Of a stretch of 33,571 bases of DNA, positions 7,266-15,784 are shown piece after piece. The notes beneath the pieces are model-generated. The model saw only the letters and a program-made list of their open reading frames with translations, made no database searches and had not been told where the DNA came from. Position 1 is the first letter of the stretch, and each line of letters opens with the position of its first letter. Position numbers and translations under genes: made by a program. Source of the stretch: JACKBJ01 sp964549495 (GTDB lineage: Bacteria; Chloroflexota; Anaerolineae; Epilineales; Epilineaceae); assembly GCA_964549495.1 (NCBI GenBank), contig CAZJWJ010000055.1:1-33571 (forward strand), in the 5' to 3' direction.

Positions 7266-8444
7266 ATGATCCCCTCCCACTTCGCATCCCACGTCTCTCG
7301 CAGGTTGACCCCGTTCCTCGTCCTCGCGCTGTTGGTCACGGCCTGCGGCGAGAACAGCGACCTGCCCGGCGTCGACGAGATCGTCGACCGGGTCGTCGCG
7401 GCCGAGTCCGAGGTCAGCTCGGTGCACCAGGTGGCGGACATGCACGTGGACATGGACTGGGGCGAGGCAGACGAGACATTCGGAATCGGAGCCAGCGAGG
7501 TGGCGACGACGACCGTCGAGACCTGGATCTCCGGCCCGATGATGCGCATGGAGTGGGATGACGACGCGCCCTACATGGCCGGCACTGTGATGGTCTCGGA
7601 CGGCGAGACCTTGAAGATGCACATGCCGGGCACGAACCAGGCCGTCGAGGTCGCGATGTCCTCGATCGATGCCGCGGCGGCCTCGCCCGAGCAGTCGGCC
7701 GCCCAGACCCGCGAGTGGGCGACGCGCCTCCTGCAGCGATCGGACGTCGAGATGGTCGACGTGGAGGATGTGGCCGGCCGCCCGGCCTTCAAGCTGCAGG
7801 CCAAGCCCCGACTGGGTTCGGAAGGCTCGGACGACCCGGATGCCACGGACCCGGAGCGGGGCACGGTCTGGATCGACACCGAATACTACTACCCGCTCAA
7901 GCTGGACATGCCGATGGGCAGAGTGCACATGCGCATGACCGTGCGCGAGATCGAGTTCAACGCCACGATCCCGCCCGAGCGCTTCACCCTGGACATCCCC
8001 GATGATGTCGAGGCGATGGACCTCCCGATGCCAAACATCGCCACGACCACCGCCGACGAGGCCGCCGAGCAGGTCGGCTTCCCCTTGCTGGCCCTCGACC
8101 CCGGGACCTCCGAATTCGAGCTCGAGAGCACCCATGTTTCGGAGTTCCCCGGCTTCGGGGACGAGACCGGCGGCTTGGTCATGCAGAGCTACAAGGGGCC
8201 GGCGGGCAGGATCATGGTTCAACAGATGCCCGCCATGGCAGAGCTCGGCGACATGGATCTGGCCTCCATGATGAGCGGCATGGGCGATGCGCGGGAGATC
8301 CAGATCGGCGACCACGACGCGACCCTCGTCTCGCTGGGGATCGCCGGTGCGAGCCTGTACTGGCAGACCGACGAGACGATGGTGACGATTTCCGGCGACC
8401 TGTCCGAGGAGGACCTCATCGCCTTCGCCGAGTCGCTGCGCTGA
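7266..8444 (+). CDS. lipoprotein with LolA/MucB-like and DUF4367-like domains (copy 2)
   Basis: This encodes 392 residues. Cys27 in LLVTAC is the lipidation site of a clear lipoprotein signal. The region of about 33-255 resembles the LolA/MucB/YdcC fold, starting with VDEIVDRVVAAES and ending with PPERFTLDIPDD. The last 130 residues resemble DUF4367, with WQTDETMVTISGDLSEEDLIAFAES. It aligns along its whole length with the lipoprotein at 911-2083, with close to half the residues identical in the C-terminal part by eye. The ATG at 7266 follows a GAAAGGCAG ribosome site nearly identical to that of the paralogue; upstream in-frame codons lack one. A GTG-started exonuclease gene begins only 20 bases downstream, so a four-gene transcript from 6711 to 10422 is plausible. 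Confidence 0.87.
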   Translation: MIPSHFASHVSRRLTPFLVLALLVTACGENSDLPGVDEIVDRVVAAESEVSSVHQVADMHVDMDWGEADETFGIGASEVATTTVETWISGPMMRMEWDDDAPYMAGTVMVSDGETLKMHMPGTNQAVEVAMSSIDAAAASPEQSAAQTREWATRLLQRSDVEMVDVEDVAGRPAFKLQAKPRLGSEGSDDPDATDPERGTVWIDTEYYYPLKLDMPMGRVHMRMTVREIEFNATIPPERFTLDIPDDVEAMDLPMPNIATTTADEAAEQVGFPLLALDPGTSEFELESTHVSEFPGFGDETGGLVMQSYKGPAGRIMVQQMPAMAELGDMDLASMMSGMGDAREIQIGDHDATLVSLGIAGASLYWQTDETMVTISGDLSEEDLIAFAESLR

Positions 8445-8464
8445 CGTCCAGCGCCCCCGCCTCC

Positions 8465-9085
8465 GTGGACTCGCGCATCGACCCGACCCTCGTCTCGGTC
8501 GATGTCGAGACGGCCGGCCCCGATCCCGGCACCTACGCCATGCTCTCGCTGGGAGCCTGCCTGGTCGCCGATCCCGAGATCGCCTTCTACGTCGAGCTGC
8601 GGCCGACGAGCGACCGGGTCGTCCCCGAGGCGCTGGCCGTCAGCGGTCTCTCGATGGAGGCGCTGCGGTCGACAGGCACCCCGGCCCGGCAGGCCATGCT
8701 CGAGCTGGAGGCCTGGCTGCGCCAGGTCATGCCGCCGGACGGCCGGCCGGTCATGGTTGGCTTCAACGCGCCCTTCGACTGGATGTTCGTCAACGCCTAC
8801 TTCTGGCGCCATCTCGGGCGCAATCCCTTCGGCCACTCGGCCCTGGACCTGAAGGCCCTGTACATGGGCGTCACCGGCTGCGCCTGGCGGGAGACCGGCA
8901 TGGCCAGGGTGGCGGCCCGCTACGGCATCCAAAGCCCGCTGACCCACCACGCCCGCGAGGATGCGCGCTATCAGGCCGTGATCATGCGACATATCCTGGC
9001 CGAGCGAGCGGCCGGCGTCCGCGGCGCGGACGAAGCTGGCAGCCACCGACCCACCGACGAATCCAGCAGCGGAGAGAAGGCATGA
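8465..9085 (+). CDS. DEDDh-family 3'-5' exonuclease
   Basis: This encodes a 206-residue exonuclease of the DnaQ/RNase T superfamily. The four catalytic acids and the histidine are visible: Asp13 and Glu15 in VDVETAG, Asp105 in NAPFDWMF, then His161 and Asp166 in the H-x4-D motif of HHAREDAR. Enzymes of this kind remove nucleotides from the 3' end of DNA or RNA with two metal ions. No extra domain is present, and the last 25 residues are hydrophilic and probably disordered. The GTG start at 8465 has no clear ribosome site and lies 20 bases after the lipoprotein stop, so coupling is likely. The stop overlaps the next ATG as ATGA, tying it to the 446-residue protein that follows. Substrate is not known. 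Confidence 0.88.
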   Translation: MDSRIDPTLVSVDVETAGPDPGTYAMLSLGACLVADPEIAFYVELRPTSDRVVPEALAVSGLSMEALRSTGTPARQAMLELEAWLRQVMPPDGRPVMVGFNAPFDWMFVNAYFWRHLGRNPFGHSALDLKALYMGVTGCAWRETGMARVAARYGIQSPLTHHAREDARYQAVIMRHILAERAAGVRGADEAGSHRPTDESSSGEKA

Positions 9086-10422
9086 GCCAGAACGAAGGCA
9101 GGACTGCATCCGAGGAGCTGCAGCGGATCATCGACTCGGCGCGGCGGTTGGGCGTCGAGATCGACGAGCCGGCCGCGCTGCAGTGGCTGACCGCCATGGC
9201 CGCCGAGGTCGCCGGCGCGGACGGTGACGTCACGGTCGACCTACGCAGCGGCGTCTTCGGGCACCGGACCAGCCTGCTCGACTTCGACGACCAGCAGATC
9301 GCCTACTACCGCAAGATCGGGCAGCTGGTCGAGTTCGGGGATCAGCCCGGACGGGTCGAGACGGCGCTGGCGCTCTCGGGCTCGGCGGCCCAGTCCAAGA
9401 TCCAGACCTTTCCGGGCGACTGCGACTACTTCGAGCGCGTCAACCTCATCGCGCCGACGCGGGAGGAGGCCTGCGGGATCCTGGCCGAGATCATGCGCGA
9501 CAAGGCCCTATCCATGCGGCGCGGCGACACCTACCAGCTCATCGAGGTGAAGTTCGGCAACTGCCCGCGCGACATCGTCGTGTCCGGCAAGTCCGTGAAG
9601 TCCGGCGCGCCACTCTCCTGGGAGCCGGCCGACATCGAGGCCGGCCGGCTGGAGGGCTTTTCGCCGGATGGCCAGCGTGACGCCATCGGCTGGGAGGAGG
9701 CCGCCCTCGACCCCGGCTGGTGCAAGGTCGACTGGGTCATCGCCGACCCGGTCCGCGGCGAGCTGGCCAACGCCAGCAACATGCTCGATGTCACCTGGGA
9801 GGCACCGGACGGCTCGGTCCAGCCGCTGGACGGTTACCTCGACCCCTACTTCCAGGAGGTCTACCTGGACGCGGCATCGGTGCCCATCTTCGCCAAGCTG
9901 GCCAAGCACGTCGCGGCCGACGCCCTGGACGACTACGTCGAGGATCTCGAGGCCGAGATCCAAAAGTACGTCACCAAGGACCCCAACTACGGCAAGGCCG
10001 CCAAGCGCATGTACAACGTCTTCCGCATGACCGGCCGCTACGAGGAAGCGGCCTACCTGCGCGAGCTCTTCGACGAGCCGGCCACCGCCCTCTACCAGAC
10101 CCAATCCCTGGTCCGTACCCTCGATGACGTCGTGCGCAGCCAGGCCTCGATCGACCGGGGCGCCGTGCTGGCCCAGGCCGACGACCTGCTCGTCACGGTC
10201 ACCGAGGTGCTCGACGGCCCCCGCCAGACGGAGGTCGTCCGGCTCCTGACCCGCGTCCGCGAGCAGCTCGACCACCACGACGACGCCTTGGGCCTCAGCG
10301 AGCATGCCGACGCGGCACGCACCGAGCTGATGTCCGTCGTCAACGACTTCTTCCACGAACGCCTGATGGCCCTCCCCTCGATCGAGGCCTACATCTTGGC
10401 CTGCTCGAAGAGCCAGGGCTGA
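9082..10422 (+). CDS. protein of unknown function with a nucleotidyltransferase-like GSx11DxD signature
   Basis: This encodes 446 residues with no signal peptide or membrane span. Residues 100-115 read GS-x11-D-C-D and sit after a hydrophobic strand (ETALALSGS). This spacing is that of the pol-beta nucleotidyltransferase superfamily, with Asp113 and Asp115 as candidate metal ligands and Glu155 in YQLIEVKFG as a possible third acid. The segment KIQTFPGDCDYFERVNL looks like a conserved family core. The C-terminal half (about 275-440) is mostly helical. The ATG overlaps the stop of the DEDDh exonuclease by 4 bases, so the two are translated together and may act on the same nucleic acid. I cannot name the family, and activity is inferred only from the motif. 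Confidence 0.7.
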   Translation: MSQNEGRTASEELQRIIDSARRLGVEIDEPAALQWLTAMAAEVAGADGDVTVDLRSGVFGHRTSLLDFDDQQIAYYRKIGQLVEFGDQPGRVETALALSGSAAQSKIQTFPGDCDYFERVNLIAPTREEACGILAEIMRDKALSMRRGDTYQLIEVKFGNCPRDIVVSGKSVKSGAPLSWEPADIEAGRLEGFSPDGQRDAIGWEEAALDPGWCKVDWVIADPVRGELANASNMLDVTWEAPDGSVQPLDGYLDPYFQEVYLDAASVPIFAKLAKHVAADALDDYVEDLEAEIQKYVTKDPNYGKAAKRMYNVFRMTGRYEEAAYLRELFDEPATALYQTQSLVRTLDDVVRSQASIDRGAVLAQADDLLVTVTEVLDGPRQTEVVRLLTRVREQLDHHDDALGLSEHADAARTELMSVVNDFFHERLMALPSIEAYILACSKSQG

Positions 10423-10452
10423 TGCACCTGCGCCGATCGCAGGGCCTGGAGA

Positions 10453-10887
10453 TCAGTCGATGAGCGGATTGCGCGTTCGCATGTCGGGGAATCGACCAAA
10501 GTCGCGATCCGCCGTCCAGAGTTCGCGCACGCCGTGAAGCTGGCACAGGGCGGCGACTCTGGCATCGTGGATCAAGGGGCCTCGCACGCGACCGGCCTCG
10601 GCGATCGCTTCTAGACGGGGCCAGTAGCCTTCGGCCTCGGCAAGCAGCACCATGCGTGGGGACTCCAGCCAGGCCGTTACCTGCGCGAGGGCTTGAGCGA
10701 GCGTCGAGGGCGGCTGGTACACGCGCGGGTGAGTGACGATCGCCACAAACTCGTGGATGCAGGGCCAAGGGATGGCCCATGCGCGCTGCCCCTCGGACAG
10801 CTCGGCTATGACCGTCCGTGCGGGCGCATGCCACTCGGAGTCTCGTCGATGTGCGTAGACCAAGATGTTCGTGTCGACCGCGATCAC
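10453..10887 (-). CDS. vapC: VapC-type PIN-domain toxin
   Basis: This encodes 144 residues of a classic VapC. It opens with IAVDTNILVYAHR, carrying the first catalytic Asp, has a central WPCIHEFVAIVTHP with the Glu, then LIHDARVAALC and TADRDFGRFP with the later aspartates. These residues hold the metal of the RNA-cleaving PIN active site. The GTG start at 10887 overlaps the antitoxin stop by 4 bases (GTGA), so translation is coupled. It is convergent with the gene ending at 10422, and nothing notable lies in the 30 bases between. It is unrelated in detail to the PIN toxin at 2184-2594 and belongs to a different PIN subgroup. Confidence 0.93.
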   Translation of the reverse strand: MIAVDTNILVYAHRRDSEWHAPARTVIAELSEGQRAWAIPWPCIHEFVAIVTHPRVYQPPSTLAQALAQVTAWLESPRMVLLAEAEGYWPRLEAIAEAGRVRGPLIHDARVAALCQLHGVRELWTADRDFGRFPDMRTRNPLID

Positions 10888-11144
10888 GTGCCGCGACCCT
10901 CGTAGATCGCCTCTCGTAGGCTCGCCCAGTCGCCCTCTACCAGGCCTGGCCGAATCCCTTCGCCATCGACGCTGGCATCGCGCAAGCGGAAGATGTCAAC
11001 GGGCTGGCTGCGGCGCTCCAGGACGAGCCGCAAGCCTTCCTCGACCAGTTGTCGAAGGGTGACGCCCTCGCGCGCCGCGATCTGCTTGATCTCGCCGATG
11101 AGCGGGTCGGCAATATCGATGGTTGTCTTCATATGGGTAACCAT
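10884..11144 (-). CDS. vapB: VapB-type antitoxin, ribbon-helix-helix
   Basis: This encodes 86 residues. The first 45 form a ribbon-helix-helix DNA-binding unit: a TTIDIADPLIGEIKQIA strand-helix, then VTLRQLVEEGLRLVLERR. The rest is a charged C-terminal segment with DWASLREAIYEGRG that should bind and block the VapC active site. The ATG at 11144 has AGGGAG about 8 bases upstream. An internal ATG four codons later is possible but has a poorer site. An inverted repeat at 11131-11146 spans the start region and is the likely binding site for self-repression by the VapBC complex. Confidence 0.9.
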   Translation of the reverse strand: MVTHMKTTIDIADPLIGEIKQIAAREGVTLRQLVEEGLRLVLERRSQPVDIFRLRDASVDGEGIRPGLVEGDWASLREAIYEGRGT

Positions 11145-11146
11145 AT
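11131..11146. promoter_or_regulatory. perfect inverted repeat over the vapB start, probable operator
   Basis: ATATGG-GTAA-CCATAT is a perfect 6-base-arm inverted repeat that covers both candidate vapB start codons. Its AT-rich arms stand out from the GC-rich surroundings. Ribbon-helix-helix VapB proteins bind such repeats at their own promoter. The regulatory role is inferred from symmetry and position. Confidence 0.55.
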
Positions 11147-11408
11147 CACGTCTCCCTAAAGGCTACAATGGACTCGAGCGAGTTGCCGGAACATGACTGC
11201 CAGCGTTGCCGACTCTACCGCCCCTGCGTTGCTCCAGCGTCCCGGTGGTCCCCACGATTCGATCCAATCGGTGGCCGAGGACTCGCAGTGCAGCTCCGAG
11301 GGCCGATCTCAGAACCAACCGTCGATGCTGGCCGGGATGTGGCAATGCGTGTAGCGTTCGGGCGATTCTGCAATGTGCGGATACCGATAGCCCAAGGGAG
11401 CCCGCCCG

Positions 11409-12104
11409 ATGAAGCCAGATCTCCTGCTGCTGCACGGCGCGCTAGGCAGCGCCGCGCAGCTCGATGCCCTCGCCGACCTGTTGGAAGCGGACTTCACGAT
11501 CCATCGCCTCGACTTCGAGGGGCATGGCCCGCTGGCTCCGCCGGAGCGGCCCCTGCGCATCGAAGGCTTCGCGGAGGGCGTGCTGGCCTACCTGGACGAC
11601 CGTGGCGTGGAGCGGGCGGACCTGTTCGGCTACAGCATGGGCGGTTACGTCGGGCTCTGGCTGGCGGCCAATGCGCCCGAGCGGGTGCGGGCGCTGGCGA
11701 CCCTGGGCACGATGCTGGCCTGGTCGCCCGAGGTCGCGGCGGCCGAGGAGCGCAAGCTCGATCCGGAGACGATCGCGCGCAAGGTGCCGCGTTTCGCCGA
11801 TGGATTGCGGGCGCGACACGGCGACCCGGCTTGGGAGCAGGTGCTCGTCGCGACGGCGGAGATGATGCGCGATCTGGGTGCCCGGCCACGGGTCGACGCG
11901 GGGCTGCTGGCGCAGATCGAGCAGCCGGTGCGCCTGATGGTCGGCGACCGCGACGATGTGGTCTCGCTCTCCGAGACCGCCGAGGCCGCAGCGCAGCTGC
12001 CGGCGGGCCAGCTCGAGGTGCTGCCGAAGACGCCTCACCCCTTCGAGCGCGTGCGGCCGGAGCGGCTGGCCTTCTCGCTGCGGGAACTCTTCGAATCGGG
12101 CTGA
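11409..12104 (+). CDS. alpha/beta-fold hydrolase
   Basis: This encodes 231 residues of a compact alpha/beta hydrolase. LLLLHGALGSAAQ supplies the oxyanion-hole HG motif, and GYSMGG carries the nucleophile Ser76. The acid is Asp180 or Asp182 in MVGDRDDVV, and His210 in TPHPFERV completes the triad. A helical cap lies between about 110 and 165. The overall layout resembles MenH/BioH-type esterases, but the natural substrate cannot be read from sequence. AAGGGAG lies about 10 bases before the ATG. The gene is convergent with the large STAND gene, 56 bases apart. The 262 bases upstream (11147-11408) hold only the vapBC promoter side and no convincing gene. The protein should be cytosolic. Confidence 0.9.
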   Translation: MKPDLLLLHGALGSAAQLDALADLLEADFTIHRLDFEGHGPLAPPERPLRIEGFAEGVLAYLDDRGVERADLFGYSMGGYVGLWLAANAPERVRALATLGTMLAWSPEVAAAEERKLDPETIARKVPRFADGLRARHGDPAWEQVLVATAEMMRDLGARPRVDAGLLAQIEQPVRLMVGDRDDVVSLSETAEAAAQLPAGQLEVLPKTPHPFERVRPERLAFSLRELFESG

Positions 12105-12160
12105 CGTCGACGCGGGTATGCTGCCGCCGCGATGCACGGGCGCGCAGCTCGCAACGTCCC

Positions 12161-15100
12161 TCAGTCCGCTAGCGACTCGGCCACTCTCAAGCCCAAGTTG
12201 GCGTCGCGCGAGGCGGGGTGCAGGCCCTCGCGGAAGGCGGCTTGGAGGTTGCCGGCATCGTCCGTCCACGCGCCGCCGCGGGCGACGCGGCGCAGGTCGG
12301 CGTCTCGGCCGACCGCCTCGCGGCCGTCGTCGGCCCGGTAGGGGTAGCCGAAGTCGGCCCGGTCCACGTCGAGGCCCCAGGCGCTCGAGGTCCACTCCCA
12401 GACGTTGCCGGTCATGTCGCACAGGCCCTCGGGCGTGTCGGCGTCGGGGAAGACGCCCACCGGGGCGGGCCGGCGCAGGTGGCTGTCGGTGCCGTTGCAG
12501 GCAAAGGGCGCGTAGCGCTGGCCCCAGGCGTAGACCCGGCCTTCAGCTCCGCGGGCGGCGGCTTCCCACTCGGCCTCGCTGGGCAGGCGGAATCGCCGTC
12601 CGCTGCGAGCCGAGAGCCAGGCGCAGTAGGCCCGGGCCTCGTGCCAGCAGATGCCAACCACGGGCTGGGCCGGGGCGTCGAAGCGCGGGTCGCGCCAGAA
12701 TCGGGGCTCGCGGAGGGGGCCGCCCGGGTAGAGCTCGGTCAGGTGCGCGTCGAAGTCGGCCTCCGTCATCTCTAGGCGCCCGCGCCAGCGGCGGTAGATG
12801 GCCTCGTCCCAGGCGCCGCTGTCGTAGAACTCGCGCAGGAGATCCGGGCGCTGACGGAAGGTCGTCAGCCAATGCCGGACGCCGGCGTGGAGGCCGGCCG
12901 CCGTGTTCTCGCCCCGGCGCCAGGCGCGACCGACCTCGCCTTCCCACCAGGCCTCGTCCTCGTAGCCGCCGTCGCGCATGAAGCGCGCCCATTCGGCGTT
13001 GGTCACCACGAGGCGCGCCAGGCCGTGGCGCTCCAGGTCCACGGCGTGACGCGGCATGTGACCTTCGCTGTGGCCACCGGTCCACTCGATCGGCTCGTCG
13101 CTGCCGATGGACCGCTGTGCCGCCTCGAAGGTGACGGTGGAGGGTAGCAGCGGCGCGTCTGCGCCCTCGGCGGTTGGCGTCAGGCGCGGATCGCCGAGCT
13201 GACCGAGCGCCTGGCCGCAGGCAATACGCTCGCGCAGATCCGCTTCAGGGTCCCTGCTGCGGACGACCAGGGCTTCGCGCAGACCCTCCAGCCATTCGTC
13301 GGACAGACGGGCGCGCACATCCTCCTCGCCCGCCGCGCGGCCGGCCAGCGCCAGGTTGACCGCCACGACCGCGTCGAGGAAGGCCTCGGGCGCATCGGCC
13401 ATCGCGGCGGCCATGCACAGGGTCTCCTCCCAACCGGTCGCCGGCAGCGGGGGCAGCGGATCGGCCGGGTCGAGCCCGTCGACCACCGCCTCCAGCGGGG
13501 GCTGGACCCGGTCGGCGCGCCAGGGCCGCTCCAGCCGCCCGGGGTCGGGTGCGCGGACGAATGCCCGGGCGGCGAAGTACTCCTGGACGAGCTGGTGCAC
13601 GAACATCACCTCGTCGGCCGCCGGGTCCTCGTCGAGCAGGGCCAGCGACTCGCCGGCCCGCAGGATGGTCTCGGCCTCCGGCCGGTCGATCATCTCCAGC
13701 GCATCGTCGACGTCCAGGCGCACCTGGGCGCGCTCGCCCTCGGCGCCGCGATGCTGCATGCCCTCGGCCAGCCGGGCCAGGGCCGGCAGCAGCGCCCCGC
13801 GCTCCGGTAGGTTCCAGTCGCTGCTCCAACGCCAGCGGGCCAGCTGCAGCCGGTCACGCTCGGTCAGCAGGGCATCGAGCAGGAAGCGCCGGTTGCCCAG
13901 CTCGACCTCGCGGCGCAGGGCTTGGCGCACGAAGCCGGTGAAGAGGGCCGCGCGGCCGGCCGGGATCTCGCCCGCGTCGCCGACCTGCTCGACCAGCAGC
14001 TCGAGGAAGTAGGGCGAGCGCAGCAGCTCCAGCTGCGGGCTGCCGGCCAGGGTGGCCCACAGGCCTTCGGCTTGATCCGGTCGGTGGCATTCCAGGAAGG
14101 CGCGCACCTGCTCGTCGGTCAGGCCCTCGATCCGGATCTGGGGCACCCGCAGGGTGGGGGTGGACAGGGGCTGGCTGTAGTCCAGGCTGCGGCAGGCAAA
14201 GACCACCCGGTTGCCGGGATGCTGGGTCGCCAGCGCCTGCAGCCAGTCCTTCCAGAGGCGGATGGCCTCGGCCAGCTCGGCCGGCGAGGAGGAGGGGATC
14301 TCGTTGAGCGCGTCGAGCAAGAGAAGCATGCGCCCGCCTCGCAGCAGCGCCTCCAGCGGCTCGAGCGCGTCCGCGCTGGCGGCCCAGCGCTGGGCCAGCC
14401 ACTCGCCGGGGGCCGGCAGCGGATCGCCCGGGCGGGCCGGGCGGAACTGGCTGAGGCTGACCAGCAGACAGCATCGATCCTCCTCCTGGCGCAGGGACCG
14501 GATGGCGGTCTCGAGCTCCAGCCGCCGCAGCAGGGTGCTCTTGCCAGCACCGGGCGGTCCGAGCAGCACCAGCGCCGGGGCCTCCACCGCGTCCAAAAGG
14601 CCGTGCAGGCCGGTGTGACGTTCTTCCTGCGCCTCCCAGCGGCCGCTGATGGCCCGCTCGCCCCGATCGACCAGCAGGGTCAAGCCCACGAAACGCTCGT
14701 CGAGCCGGTAGCGTGGGCGCGACCATTCGGCGATGCGCAGCAGCCGCAGCTCGCGCAGGTTTCTGGGGCGATGCGCCGCCAGGGCGGCGGCCTGGGCACC
14801 GGTCAGGCGCAGGGCTCGGTCCTCCGAGCGGACCGCGGCCAAGAGCTCCCGCAGCGTGCGCTCGACGCCGGCCTCGACCGGTGTCGGATCGGCCGCGGCC
14901 GACCTGACGACAGCCGTCTCGTCCGCGGAATCGTGTTGCGTGGGCATCTTGTTCGGGCTCGCGTCGCCCGAGGAAGCGGCGTACACGGCGGAGGCGGGCG
15001 GAGCATCGCCGGAGCCGGCGCCTGCCGCTGGGGATTCGGGATCCACACGGATCCGATCGGCCGGCGCCGCCCCGGGCATGCGGGCCAGCGCGCGCTGGGC

Positions 15101-15574
15101 GTCCAGCTCCAGTTCGCGCAGGTGATCGGCCAGGAGCTTGTGGCCGCGCTCCAGCCGGCGGGTGATGGTCTTCGTCGTGATGCCCAGCCGACCGGCCAGC
15201 TCGCTGCCCGGCACCTGGCTGGCGCCCAGGTAGCGCGCGTAGAGCATGCTCCAGGCTTCCAGGTCGAGGTTGCCGCTGAGGTAATCGGCGTCCAAGCCCT
15301 CCAGCTCGGCAGACGCGTCCGGCCGGTCGTCCTCGACTGGGTCGGCCTGGCCCCGCAGCGCGGCCAGGCGTTGGCGGATGGCCGCGTCCAGGCAGCGGCC
15401 CAGCATCCAGGCGCGGTTGCGGGCGCTGTCGGCCAGCCCTTCCTCACGCAGGCCGCGCTGCACCAGGCTCAGCTCGAGGAGCGGGTCGCCCGCCATCGAC
15501 TTGGCGTAGCGGATGGCGCGCAGCGCGGCCTTGACGTTGGTGGCCGAGATGTGATCGATGTTCGAAGACGGCAC
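12161..15574 (-). CDS. HTH-STAND (NACHT-like) NTPase fused to a SUMF1/FGE-like domain
   Basis: This encodes 1137 residues. Order: a helical N-terminus with a sigma-region-4-like helix-turn-helix at about 115-150 (GSELAGRLGITTKTITRR), a low-complexity linker (165-235), and a NACHT-like NTPase. The NTPase has Walker A GPPGAGKST at 339-347, Walker B LLLLDALNE at 417-425 and a sensor Arg in FACRS at about 462. A helical arm ends in VHQLVQEYFAAR at 659-670. A SUMF1/formylglycine-enzyme-like domain covers about 815-1137, with LPSEAEWEAAARG, DMTGNVWEWTS, RRVARGGAW and LGLRVA. Both catalytic cysteines of true FGE are missing: residue 1105 is Asp and 1110 is Leu. The domain is therefore more likely a binding surface than an enzyme. 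STAND proteins are switch ATPases that sense a signal and oligomerise. The GTG start has GGGGAG 6 bases upstream. No membrane span is seen. Confidence 0.9.
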   Translation of the reverse strand: MPSSNIDHISATNVKAALRAIRYAKSMAGDPLLELSLVQRGLREEGLADSARNRAWMLGRCLDAAIRQRLAALRGQADPVEDDRPDASAELEGLDADYLSGNLDLEAWSMLYARYLGASQVPGSELAGRLGITTKTITRRLERGHKLLADHLRELELDAQRALARMPGAAPADRIRVDPESPAAGAGSGDAPPASAVYAASSGDASPNKMPTQHDSADETAVVRSAAADPTPVEAGVERTLRELLAAVRSEDRALRLTGAQAAALAAHRPRNLRELRLLRIAEWSRPRYRLDERFVGLTLLVDRGERAISGRWEAQEERHTGLHGLLDAVEAPALVLLGPPGAGKSTLLRRLELETAIRSLRQEEDRCCLLVSLSQFRPARPGDPLPAPGEWLAQRWAASADALEPLEALLRGGRMLLLLDALNEIPSSSPAELAEAIRLWKDWLQALATQHPGNRVVFACRSLDYSQPLSTPTLRVPQIRIEGLTDEQVRAFLECHRPDQAEGLWATLAGSPQLELLRSPYFLELLVEQVGDAGEIPAGRAALFTGFVRQALRREVELGNRRFLLDALLTERDRLQLARWRWSSDWNLPERGALLPALARLAEGMQHRGAEGERAQVRLDVDDALEMIDRPEAETILRAGESLALLDEDPAADEVMFVHQLVQEYFAARAFVRAPDPGRLERPWRADRVQPPLEAVVDGLDPADPLPPLPATGWEETLCMAAAMADAPEAFLDAVVAVNLALAGRAAGEEDVRARLSDEWLEGLREALVVRSRDPEADLRERIACGQALGQLGDPRLTPTAEGADAPLLPSTVTFEAAQRSIGSDEPIEWTGGHSEGHMPRHAVDLERHGLARLVVTNAEWARFMRDGGYEDEAWWEGEVGRAWRRGENTAAGLHAGVRHWLTTFRQRPDLLREFYDSGAWDEAIYRRWRGRLEMTEADFDAHLTELYPGGPLREPRFWRDPRFDAPAQPVVGICWHEARAYCAWLSARSGRRFRLPSEAEWEAAARGAEGRVYAWGQRYAPFACNGTDSHLRRPAPVGVFPDADTPEGLCDMTGNVWEWTSSAWGLDVDRADFGYPYRADDGREAVGRDADLRRVARGGAWTDDAGNLQAAFREGLHPASRDANLGLRVAESLAD

Positions 15575-15784
15575 GTGGGGCTCCCCCGGGGACGGTGGCT
15601 GGGGGCCAATTCAGCCATGCCCGGTGGGGAATGTCCATTCGGTGTCCATCCATCGTCCAATGCCCGGCCGGAGATCGGCGGGATCTGGGGATACTGGTGC
15701 CAGATCGGGCCCGAGTGGCCAGAACCCAACGAGATCGAAGGCCGGGCAAGCCGGCACGTAAGCATCCACAAGGAGCAGCCGAAC

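Noticed and set aside
11150..11408. Gene in the gap before the alpha/beta hydrolase
   Set aside because: Open frames here have no ribosome site or motif; the plus-strand one runs out of frame through the hydrolase gene.
12161..12310. Variable repeat of a diversity-generating retroelement
   Set aside because: No second near-copy of this stretch and no reverse transcriptase is visible in the window, so it is only noted as something to search for.
13922..15784. Long plus-strand open frame opposite the STAND gene, joined in frame to the exported protein
   Set aside because: The minus strand carries clear NTPase and SUMF1 motifs here; the plus reading has no family features and a strong ribosome site marks the true start at 15785.
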